The notes under the pieces are model-generated. The model did not search any database. It saw only the letters and a list, made by a program, of their open reading frames with translations, and was not told the origin of the DNA. Position numbers and translations under genes: made by a program. From NCBI GenBank assembly GCA_021442455.1, contig JABUSY010000021.1, positions 80,630 to 144,629 of the forward strand: DNA of 64,000 nt, in the 5' to 3' direction. Positions 21,279-31,035 of the stretch are shown here, piece after piece. The first letter of the stretch is position 1, and every line of letters begins with the position of its first letter. Source of the DNA: Lachnospiraceae bacterium (lineage in GTDB: Bacteria; Bacillota; Clostridia; Lachnospirales; Lachnospiraceae).

Positions 21279-24113
21279 ATGATAAAGAATCAGGGTGATC
21301 AATTTATTAAAATACGTGGGGCGGAAGAGAATAATTTAAAAAATTTGAATGTGGACATCCCAAGAAATGAATTTGTGGTGCTTACGGGCTTATCTGGTTC
21401 TGGGAAAAGCTCGTTGGCTTTTGATACCATTTACATGGAAGGGCAGAGACGTTATATGGAGAGTCATTCTTCTTATGTCCGGCAGTTTCTGGGGCAAATG
21501 GAGAAGCCTAACGTGGAAAGTATAGAAGGACTTCCGCCTGCCATTTCCATTGACCAGAAGTCGACAAACCGGAATCCGAGATCTACAGTTGGGACTGTGA
21601 CAGAAATTTATGATTATTTTCGTTTGCTCTATGCGCGTATTGGCATTCCTCATTGTCCAAAATGTAGACGTGAGATCAGAAGACAAACTGTAGATCAGAT
21701 GGTGGAAAAAATTCTCTCACTGCCTAAGCATACTAAGATTCAGCTACTGGCGTCTGTAGTACGCGGCCGCAAAGGGCGCCATGAAAAGATTCTGGAGCAG
21801 GCGAAACGAAGTGGTTTTGTTCGTGTGATGGTGGATGGAAACTTATATGAGCTATCAGGAGAAATCAATCTGGATAAGAATCTAAAACATAATATTGAGA
21901 TCGTGGTAGATCGGTTGATAATTAAGAAAGGTCTTGAGAAGAGGCTGACGGATTCCATTGAAACGGTTTTGGGGCTTTCAGATGGGCTTCTGATTCTAGA
22001 TACCATGGACGGAAAAACGCAAAGCTTTAGTCAAAGCTTTTCTTGTCCAGACTGTGGAATTAGCATAGATGAGATAGAACCCCGGAATTTTTCTTTTAAT
22101 AATCCATTTGGAGCTTGTACGGAGTGTTTTGGACTGGGGTATAAGATGGAGTTTTCGGAGGAACTGATGATTCCTGATTCGAGCCTTTCTATTTTGCAGG
22201 GAGCCATTGCCGTAATTGGTTGGAAATCCTGTATAGATAAAGGAAAATTCACCAGAGCGATTCTGGAAGGATTGGCGAATGCCTATCATTTTTCATTGAA
22301 TACGCCTTTTTGCGATTATCCGAAGGAAATACATGATGTGATTATTTACGGAAGTAAGGGTAAGAGTGTAAAGGTACATTACAAAGGTCAGCGGGGAGAA
22401 GGGATTTATGATGTGGTTTTTGAAGGTTTGATTAAAAATGTGGAGCGCCGTTACCGTGAAGCTGCTTCAAAGAGCAGTAGACAAGAATATGAGACATTTA
22501 TGCGTATCATACCTTGTCCGGTTTGCCATGGGCAAAGATTGAAGGCAACCTCTCTTGCTGTGACGGTAAGTGATAAGAATATTTTTACAGTGGCGAACCT
22601 ATCTATCGGAAAGTTGACGGCATTTTTGAAAGAAATAAAGCTAAGTGATCAGCAGAAGTTGATCGGTCAGCAAATTCTGAAAGAAATTAAGGTCCGAGTG
22701 AGCTTTCTAATGGATGTGGGTTTGGATTATCTAACTTTGGCCAGAGCAACCGCTACACTTTCGGGTGGAGAAGCCCAGCGGATACGTTTGGCTACCCAAA
22801 TTGGTTCCGGTCTGGTGGGGGTAGTTTATATACTGGATGAGCCAAGTATCGGCCTACATCAGAGGGACAATGAGAAATTGTTAGCGACATTGAGGCATCT
22901 GCGGGATCTAGGAAATTCTCTGATTGTGGTGGAACACGATGAGGATACGATGCGTGCGGCGGATTGTGTCATAGATATTGGTCCGGGAGCCGGGGAACAC
23001 GGAGGAGAATTGGTAGGTATTGGTACGGCAAAAGATTTGGTGAACAATGAGAGATCTATTACAGGAGCCTATCTGGGTGGAAAAATCAAAATTCCGGTAC
23101 CAGAAATCCGTAGGAAGCCAACTGGTTGGTTGAAGGTATTGGGGGCACGAGAAAATAATCTGAAGAATATTGACGTGGCTTTTCCTCTGGGAGTGATGAC
23201 TTGCGTTACCGGTGTCTCTGGTTCAGGAAAAAGCTCTTTAGTCAATGAAATCCTTTATAAGAGGCTAGCCAGAGATTTGAATCGAGCATGCCTGATAGAG
23301 GGCAGATACAAGGATCTAGAAGGCTCGGAGCAGCTAGATAAAGTGATTGATATCGATCAGTCGCCTATAGGCCGAACGCCTCGGTCCAATCCAGCTACCT
23401 ATACGGGTGTATTCGACATGATCCGCGATCTATTTGCCGTTACGGCGGATGCCAAAATGAGAGGATATAAGAAAGGAAGGTTCAGTTTCAACGTGAAAGG
23501 CGGCCGCTGCGAGGCCTGCAGCGGCGATGGAATTATAAAAATAGAAATGCATTTTCTTCCAGATATATATGTGCCTTGTGAAGTTTGTCAGGGAAAACGT
23601 TATAACCGTGAGACTTTAGAAGTAAAATATAAAGGAAAAAACATTTATGACGTATTGAACATGACGGTAGAGGAAGCATTGGATTTTTTTGAATATGTTC
23701 CTTTTATACACAAAAAAATAGAGACCCTGAACGATGTAGGACTTTCGTATATCCGACTAGGACAGCCCTCGACTACTTTGTCAGGCGGGGAGGCACAGAG
23801 GATCAAGTTAGCTACGGAGCTTTCTAAGCGAAGTACGGGAAAGACAATTTATATTCTGGATGAGCCTACGACGGGGCTGCATTTTGCAGATGTCCATAAG
23901 CTGGTGGATATTTTGAAGCGGCTGTCGGAGAACGGTAACACAGTGATTGTGATTGAACATAATCTGGATCTCATCAAAACTGCCGATTATATTATTGACA
24001 TCGGACCTGAAGGCGGAGACCGGGGAGGTATGGTCATTGCAAAAGGAACGCCGGAGGAAATCGCGTTGAATCCCGTATCTTATACTGGACAGTGTGTTAA
24101 AAAATATTTGTAA
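21279..24113 (+). CDS. uvrA: Excinuclease ABC subunit A
   Basis: 944 aa; two Walker A motifs '[26 protein letters not shown]' and '[15 protein letters not shown]', zinc-finger CxxC pairs, '[19 protein letters not shown]'. Confidence 0.98.
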   Translation: MIKNQGDQFIKIRGAEENNLKNLNVDIPRNEFVVLTGLSGSGKSSLAFDTIYMEGQRRYMESHSSYVRQFLGQMEKPNVESIEGLPPAISIDQKSTNRNPRSTVGTVTEIYDYFRLLYARIGIPHCPKCRREIRRQTVDQMVEKILSLPKHTKIQLLASVVRGRKGRHEKILEQAKRSGFVRVMVDGNLYELSGEINLDKNLKHNIEIVVDRLIIKKGLEKRLTDSIETVLGLSDGLLILDTMDGKTQSFSQSFSCPDCGISIDEIEPRNFSFNNPFGACTECFGLGYKMEFSEELMIPDSSLSILQGAIAVIGWKSCIDKGKFTRAILEGLANAYHFSLNTPFCDYPKEIHDVIIYGSKGKSVKVHYKGQRGEGIYDVVFEGLIKNVERRYREAASKSSRQEYETFMRIIPCPVCHGQRLKATSLAVTVSDKNIFTVANLSIGKLTAFLKEIKLSDQQKLIGQQILKEIKVRVSFLMDVGLDYLTLARATATLSGGEAQRIRLATQIGSGLVGVVYILDEPSIGLHQRDNEKLLATLRHLRDLGNSLIVVEHDEDTMRAADCVIDIGPGAGEHGGELVGIGTAKDLVNNERSITGAYLGGKIKIPVPEIRRKPTGWLKVLGARENNLKNIDVAFPLGVMTCVTGVSGSGKSSLVNEILYKRLARDLNRACLIEGRYKDLEGSEQLDKVIDIDQSPIGRTPRSNPATYTGVFDMIRDLFAVTADAKMRGYKKGRFSFNVKGGRCEACSGDGIIKIEMHFLPDIYVPCEVCQGKRYNRETLEVKYKGKNIYDVLNMTVEEALDFFEYVPFIHKKIETLNDVGLSYIRLGQPSTTLSGGEAQRIKLATELSKRSTGKTIYILDEPTTGLHFADVHKLVDILKRLSENGNTVIVIEHNLDLIKTADYIIDIGPEGGDRGGMVIAKGTPEEIALNPVSYTGQCVKKYL

Positions 24114-24189
24114 AGGTACTCTTATTTGTCCTCATATTTTAGTATAAATATTTATGTAGGGTAACTGTTATTGAATAGACAGATAAGAA

Positions 24190-24996
24190 AACTACTATGA
24201 TATCTGTAACAGATATGGGGAGCGACCTTGATAGCAAACCAGTATTTTGATATATGCGAAAGGTAAAGGTATCGTATTGAGAGAGCTGTCGGTAGTGGTT
24301 TATAATAAAGCCTTTGTGTCAGCGTCAGAGTACGCTCTTTGATTATGTGATTACAGAGAAGATGCTTCGGTATTTTCTTCAGAAATTCATAGACGGAAAA
24401 TCTTATGATAGCCAAGAATTGTCATTTGTGTACTCAGTGTTGTGACGGAATTTGTGAAAGAGATTACCTATCAGGTGACGTCAGAGGTAAAATTCTGAAG
24501 AGGTTTCCCCTATAGTCGAGATTATCTGAATCGGTATAGATATCACGAAGTTATTCAGTAAGATAATCGTCGATATTTTGGGTAATACTGTGTTCAGAGG
24601 AATTGGTTGTATCTCCCTCAGTTCGTATTGTTGGTGAGAATTTCAACAAGGCGATATATCCGTTATGTGAATAAACTATGGGTTTGTTCGTCAGTGAACA
24701 GAGAGCAGAAATGGCAATAAAATCGGAAGAAATTACCAGCAGTCGGCGCTGATGATCATAGGTATTAAGGGAAGAGATGTAGTAATTGGATTGTCAAACC
24801 AGTGATACTTACCGGGGAGATTATAGAAGCTTTAGTGGGATATAGTTAGTTACTTTGTGGTGGCCGCTGTTCTATACTGTTCTAGAGAATAACTTCGTCA
24901 AAATTGGCGGTCAACGTATCAGAACGGCGGATCGTGTTAACCAGAGGGCGTTTTACTGAACGAGATAGAGAAAGTGATCAGTGAACGTATGGGAAA
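24190..24996 (+). pseudogene. mreB: MreB/Mbl rod-shape actin relic
   Basis: Frame-shifting pieces 'DYVITEKMLRYFLQKFIDGKS', 'GIDITKLFSKIIVDILGNTVFRGIGCISLSS', 'IIGIKGRDVVIGLSNQ' (cf. RGRDLVTGLPK), 'SERRIVLTRGR' and 'VLLNEIEKVISERMG' (cf. DRGIVLTGGGALL..LD.LI.ERTG). Confidence 0.75.
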
Positions 24997-24999
24997 CAA

Positions 25000-26100
25000 T
25001 ACATTATGAGGAAAATGGATATACGGTACTAAATTTTAAATGCGGGTAAAGATAAGATAACCTGCGTGCGAAGCGTTTAGTCCGAAAATTCTTCAGAATG
25101 GAACTTTGGTGCTGGAACGCTTATCCGAGCAATAGAGCGAATAAAGAAGATTAGAGCAGTACTGGCTGTTAAAATTATTCATTGATTTGCTGAGAATACT
25201 TTGAGAATGATGGATAATTGGAGGGAGCACTTTTCGGAAATTCAGAGAATCAGTGATGGGAAAGCAAATGATTAACAATATAACTTTTCCATAACAGGGA
25301 AAACCTGATAAGCTAACAGAAGGGAATTCAAGGAAAGTTGATTTTAAAATCGTGGATGAAATTTCAGAGCGCGTAGGTATTCGAATTGATTCGGAATACA
25401 GGATTCGTAGTAATCTTTATACTAAGTTATGCCAAGCGAACAGGGATAATATATATTTTTTAAAGGAAAAAGCTGCTCTACAGAACCAGAGAGCTTTTTG
25501 GAGTTAAAAAGGAAGTAATCGATCAGTATCTGCGAGATATGGTCATTGATCGGAAGATTATTGTAAAAAATGAACATATCTTATACTAGACAGTCTGATT
25601 TTCTGAAATTCAATACTACGAAAATGCTTCAAAAACTAAAGAAAGGGAGCGGAGGGTCGCTCTGGATATTATACAGATCAAAGTTGTTGCGTAAGCTGTC
25701 TGGAATGGAAAATGGATATGTTTTTTCTCGCTGTACCTATATTGAACGGGACTGGTCAGAGCATAACAAATGTTACTGGATATGAGGCTTCTACGATTCA
25801 CAAGTCGCTGAAACTGTTTAAAGTTGTAGAAAACTCAATTATTAATTTTGGGAAAATTGATAAAGGTGGCATATGAGGAAGGCAGCTTTCAATGCATGAT
25901 ACTGACCCGAAAGTGCTGGTATTTTTTAGACATAGATAATCAAGAGGAAGGTGAATCGTTATAGGACTCCTATTATAGTATTGACCAGTGCCTGAGACGT
26001 ATGCCATTTTTAGAGATGATCAGAGTTCGTTGCAGATGACAATCTATGCAATGGTTGTGGAAGAAGAGATTGTAGGGGGGAGAAAGATTGGCAAGAATAT
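25000..26100 (+). pseudogene. recD2: RecD2-like DNA helicase relic
   Basis: 'YEENGYTVLNFKCG', 'VDFKIVDEISERVGIRIDSEYRIRSNLYTKLCQANRDNIYFLKE', 'VTGYEASTIHKSLKLFKV' (cf. ATGYEARTIHRLLEL). Stops and frameshifts throughout. Confidence 0.72.
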
Positions 26101-26215
26101 CAATATGCTATATTTAAAGCAGTTTCCCTATCCGTGATGTGCTTCTGGAGTGATAAAGAGTTATTTATTATATATACAGAAAATGTGTCGGAAAAGGCCT
26201 GTAGCTTTCAAAAAG

Positions 26216-26345
26216 GTTAGTGTGTCTGTACTGCAGGCAATTTTTGAAACACAAAAATCAGGAATCTTATCAGAACTGTGGAAGGAAAAGACATAGTTAT
26301 GAGCGAACATTCACCCCATTTTCTTATTTGGGTCTGATTCAGGAA
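26216..26345 (+). pseudogene. comF: ComF-like amidophosphoribosyltransferase relic (N-terminal zinc-ribbon region)
   Basis: 'CLYCRQFLKHKNQESYQNCGRKRHSYERTFTPFSYLGLIQ' resembles the ComF 'CxxC...CxxC.KRHSYERG.A.F.Y' region. Follows the recD2 relic. Confidence 0.5.
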
Positions 26346-27706
26346 ATAGAGAAGATGGATTCAAACGCGGATATAACTAGATTAAAGAATGAGCCGTCTA
26401 GTTATTTTAATTGTCCAGCATGTCCGTGAAATACTGTGCTGTTTTGAGTATAAACAAACCACAGTCCAAAAAAAACAAAAAATTATGTATAGAGAAATCT
26501 AAATTTAGTATAGTCTTTTATAAATTGCAAAAATCTAAAGCTAGTTTAGGGGATATATTGCTGAGGAATAATGTCAAAACACCGGGAGTACTAGCAGCAT
26601 AGATATGTTAGTTTCATTGTTAAAAAAGACTTTAATTCTGTTTGAATTAGCCTCGGAGATATTGGTAATGATAAATTCCTTTTCATTTTTTTTGAAATAT
26701 GGTACAATATATAGGTATACACTAAAGAAGACAAGGTTGTTTTTAATGCTTAGGATTGTCCATTAGGAGAAAAAATAATGGAAACAAGATTTTGTTTTGA
26801 CAATCATTGTAGTTTATATTATAGATTTTTTGATAGCTTATTATGTGAATGATCTGCTGGATTCTTTTTTCGGCATTTGTTTTGAATTATGGATTTTGTG
26901 ATTGTTTATATGATTTTTAGCTTCAGATATCGCTAGCGTACAAGAAGAAGAAAATAGGAAGATGTTAAAAATATATTATGAAAACTGTTTCTTTTGAACG
27001 GATTGTATAACGGGGAAATGAATAAGTTTGTTGGGAAAAATGAAAAATATTGGTATTCTGAAAATTACAGCATTTTATAGAATGATGAGCTTTTCTCTGA
27101 CTATGGTCAAATTACGTTATTGCTAGAAGTTTTATCTTACCTTAATCTTTTATGGTGGCCATGCTTTGCTCAATTTTGATTGAGATACTAGGAAGTGTTC
27201 ATGATCGTTTTATATTGTTTTGGTATGAGATCTAGAAGTGGGTAAGATTTATGGTGTTGATGTCCCCTACTGACTAGTAAATAATAAGACAATATTGTTT
27301 TTCGGTAATCTCATGTGTAGCTGTTGTGTTAGTTGCTGTAAGAATTTTGGAAGTTATCTGAGACTTATCATCTGGGAAGATGTATCTTTGTAGCGGGTTG
27401 TAGCATTTTTTATGTATTTCTTAGAACTGCTGGAGAGATTGTTTATGAAGGTAGATATTCAGTGGTTAGTATTTCATTGTGGTTGTAATTTTCTTCGAAT
27501 TATGAGCGTTTAAATAACAATCATAGATAAGAAGTAGCTTTTAAAATTAATTTTGAGAGTATATATGGATATTAACAGAAAAAAACATATAAACGTTAAG
27601 GCTTTAGCAGCTGCATTCAATCTTTTGAAAGATGTGAGTTTTATGTCAAAATTTTAAAATGTCTAAAATTTTTAAAACTGGATCTGTGTTGAAAGGAAGT
27701 GTCACC

Positions 27707-28519
27707 TTGGAAACATTATGGAATGGGATACAGACAATAGAAATTATTGATATCATGCAGATATTTTTACTTGCATATTTTGTGTATTATTTAATTTTTT
27801 GGATAAAAAATACCCCTGTTTTAAAGGGTATGCTATTCATCATATTTTTTTGTGTTAGTGCAAATTTTTTGCATATGGATATTATTGTATGGTTGATGAG
27901 TAAAATGAGTGTTTTGGCGATGAATGCAATAATCGTTGTATTCCAGCCTGAGCTTAGAAAGGTTCTAGAACAGATGAGCCATAAGAATCCGTTGACTCTG
28001 CTTACAATAAACAAAGTGAATAATATGAGTTTTTTGGATCAGACGATCAATGCACTGGTGCGTGCTAGTTTTGAAATGGGCGAGGTTAAGACTGGAGCCT
28101 TGATCGTAGTGGAGCGAGAGGTAAAGCTGGAGGAGTACGAAAAAACGGGAATTCCTATAGATGCGCTTCTCACTGAAGAATTATTGATTAATATCTTTGA
28201 ACATAATACACCTTTACATGATGGTGCTGTTATTATACGTAACAATCGGGTGATGGCGGCTACTTGTTATCTTCCACTTTCTGATAACATGAAACTGAAT
28301 AAAAAATTGGGTACGCGTCATCGTGCCGGCTTAGGCATCAGTGAAGTTAGTGATTCACTGACGATTATTGTGTCTGAGGAGACAGGAACTGTTTCCTATG
28401 CCATGGAAGGAAAGTTACATATTGCGGTTCCTCCGAAAGAGCTTATAGAACAGTTATATAAAATTCAGAAACGATATCAAATAGCTTATATTAGTGGCAG
28501 AAGAAAGGGGAAAAAATAA
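27707..28519 (+). CDS. cdaA: Diadenylate cyclase CdaA (DisA_N/DAC domain)
   Basis: Three N-terminal TM segments, 'FQPELRKVLEQM', 'NTPLHDGAVIIRNNRVMAATCYLPLSDN', 'LGTRHRAGLGISEVSDSLTIIVSEETGTVSYA'. TTG start preferred over 27659. Confidence 0.93.
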   Translation: METLWNGIQTIEIIDIMQIFLLAYFVYYLIFWIKNTPVLKGMLFIIFFCVSANFLHMDIIVWLMSKMSVLAMNAIIVVFQPELRKVLEQMSHKNPLTLLTINKVNNMSFLDQTINALVRASFEMGEVKTGALIVVEREVKLEEYEKTGIPIDALLTEELLINIFEHNTPLHDGAVIIRNNRVMAATCYLPLSDNMKLNKKLGTRHRAGLGISEVSDSLTIIVSEETGTVSYAMEGKLHIAVPPKELIEQLYKIQKRYQIAYISGRRKGKK

Positions 28520-28521
28520 AG

Positions 28522-28866
28522 ATGCAAATCAATTGGCTCAGTAAACTGACAAAGTCTTTGATTGTGAAAATTGTTTCAATAATTATTGCAATTGCAATTT
28601 GGCATTTTGTAAATAATTTTAATAGTCCAATTCAGATAAAGAAGCATAGTGCCCAGCTAAAACTAACAAACAAATCTTATCTTTCTCAAGGAAATCATAT
28701 TTATCGAATTACGGATAACTATCAAACGCTTCCTGTTTATATCAAGGGGTATCGGTCAAAGTTACAAAAAAAATACTTTGAAAAGATAAAGGTTATGGAT
28801 GATCTATGGATCGAAAAAGAAATCTGTTTACCTGTTCCTACTTTAGGTCAGTTGTCCAGGCTTTAA
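28522..28866 (+). CDS. cdaR: YbbR-domain protein (CdaR-like), apparently truncated
   Basis: Position directly after cdaA; N-terminal TM 'LIVKIVSIIIAIAIWHFVNNF' followed by one YbbR-like unit 'TLPVYIKGYRSKLQK'. Only 114 aa, followed by non-coding sequence. Confidence 0.6.
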   Translation: MQINWLSKLTKSLIVKIVSIIIAIAIWHFVNNFNSPIQIKKHSAQLKLTNKSYLSQGNHIYRITDNYQTLPVYIKGYRSKLQKKYFEKIKVMDDLWIEKEICLPVPTLGQLSRL

Positions 28867-29620
28867 ATAATCAAATATTACGCTTTTCCGTACTATGATA
28901 CTGATTGATAATAGAAAATGTTGCAAGCCAGGAGTTCACTATGATAAGAATCAGGCAAAAACATAGAAAAAAGTATAGTCAAAGATCATAGTTTTCGTGA
29001 AGAAAGTTGCCGAAGATTAATGTGAAGGTTGGCATTTATGGAAGAAACGCTCCAGTGTAAGTCTAGTATAGCTTACAGAGGAATACTTGCTGATAGTTAT
29101 CCAATAAGTAAAATTCAGATTTTATTCTTTGAGATCCACTGATCTGGAATGATAATGCCTTTGACATATTCGGAGAGCAAAATAATACATTTGCATATCG
29201 GAAGATCAGATATCCTCTAGAATAGGCAAATACAGATCTTGGCATGAGGTTTTTTGGATAATTTAAAACTTGCCTGTTTGCGCTCAGCTTTCTGGTAGCA
29301 TATATGTTGGTGGATAAAGTGAATATCATCTTACATTTGAAGTAGACATGGACAGTGTTCAGAGTGAAAAAAATCATAATTAACCAAAAGCTTTAAGTAG
29401 TCTCATATATTATTTGTGAAGAAAAATTGCTGTAAGTTATTGTCAGAGTGATTTGAAGATGAGCTTAGTGTATGAAGTAAGAAAGAGATGTTTGTTAGGT
29501 CTATCTGATTTATATGTTTATATTTTCTACTGTACGTTGTTCCTGAAAGTTTACCTGTAAGCATGTTTTATTCATATCTGTTGTCAAGGAATTATATAGT
29601 AAATATAGTGGAGGATATTC

Positions 29621-30790
29621 ATGTATAAGAGGTTTAAAAAAATTATATGTGTGGGAATTGCTGCGTTTATTTGGACATTAACTTGTATAACGGCCTGGGC
29701 AGGAGTGGATATGGACGCCACTTTTCCAGTGTATTCCAACAGCTGGCAATACTGGCCAGCAGGTCCAGATATTGAGGGAGATACAGCGGTAGTCATGGAG
29801 TTAGAGACAGGAGCGATTCTTTATGATAAGGGAATGAACGCCCAACGGTATCCTGCTAGCATAACCAAAATCATGACAGCCATGCTGATTTTAGAGAATT
29901 GCGATTTGAATGAGCAGTTTATTATGACAGAGACGGGAATAACAGATGTATATTCGGGAAGCTCTAATTCTCTATCTAAGATTGGAGAAGTTTTTTCCAT
30001 AGAACAATGCTTACCAATGATTATGATTAAATCTGCCAATGATATTTCAACTCAAGTGGCGGAGTATATATTCGGTTCAGTTCAGAAATTTACAGACAGG
30101 ATGAATAGTCGAAGCATTGAACTTGGGTGTCAAAATACACATTTTTGTAATGCTAGCGGTTTAGAGAATAAGGATCATTATACCAGCGCTCATGACATGG
30201 CATTAATTATGAGGGAGGCATTAAAATATGATAAATTCAGGGAAATTATTTCTATGAACAATGTAACGATCCCTGCCACCAATATGTCGGGAAAACGATA
30301 TTATGAAACCCATATGCAGATGATAGTTCCAGAGAATCGTTATTATTATCAAGGTTGTTTGGGTGGTAAGACAGGCTATACGGATATATCAAAGAGTACG
30401 CTTGTAACGTGTGCTCAGCGGGATGGGATTACGTTGATCGGGGTTGTAATGGGAGGAATTGATAGTAACCTGGTCTGCGAGGATATGCAAGCTATATTGA
30501 ATTATGCTTTTCAGAATTTTATGAAAACAGATGCTTCTTATGGGTATGAGACTATATCCGGCGGTGTAGTAATAATCCCGCGGAATGTAAGGTTAGAAAG
30601 CCTCAAGATGCAGGTAAAAGAAATTGAGGAAGGAATGCTAATTAACTATAAATTGTTAAACCAGGTAGTGGGATCGGCTGTAATGACAGATCAGACTTAT
30701 GCGGTTTTTCAAAAAAAGAGAAGTATTCATACAGACAGTGAGCAAAATGATTTCGATAATGATAGAGATTTGGTATTCACTGTTTCATAG
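29621..30790 (+). CDS. D-alanyl-D-alanine carboxypeptidase (S11 PBP, DacF-type)
   Basis: SxxK 'SITK', SxN 'SAN', KTG 'GGKTGYT', 'MELETGAILYDKGMNAQRYPASITKIMTAMLILE'. Stop codon is TAG. Confidence 0.93.
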   Translation: MYKRFKKIICVGIAAFIWTLTCITAWAGVDMDATFPVYSNSWQYWPAGPDIEGDTAVVMELETGAILYDKGMNAQRYPASITKIMTAMLILENCDLNEQFIMTETGITDVYSGSSNSLSKIGEVFSIEQCLPMIMIKSANDISTQVAEYIFGSVQKFTDRMNSRSIELGCQNTHFCNASGLENKDHYTSAHDMALIMREALKYDKFREIISMNNVTIPATNMSGKRYYETHMQMIVPENRYYYQGCLGGKTGYTDISKSTLVTCAQRDGITLIGVVMGGIDSNLVCEDMQAILNYAFQNFMKTDASYGYETISGGVVIIPRNVRLESLKMQVKEIEEGMLINYKLLNQVVGSAVMTDQTYAVFQKKRSIHTDSEQNDFDNDRDLVFTVS

Positions 30791-31035
30791 CCTGATGAAA
30801 AAAATGATAAAATTGGCAATGGGGTTTTATTAGCAAAGTGGATTTTGGAAATATTCATTGTATAAAATTGTATAAATTGGATTCGTGATTATTACGGAGA
30901 TTAATATTTGTTGATGGATTTAGGTTTTTTTCTTGTTTGAATTAAGGGTTATTTATAATTTTATTATCGAAAAACTGAATTACTGAATAATAAACAACAA
31001 TATGCAAAATTCTTTCCAAAATAATACGAGTTATA

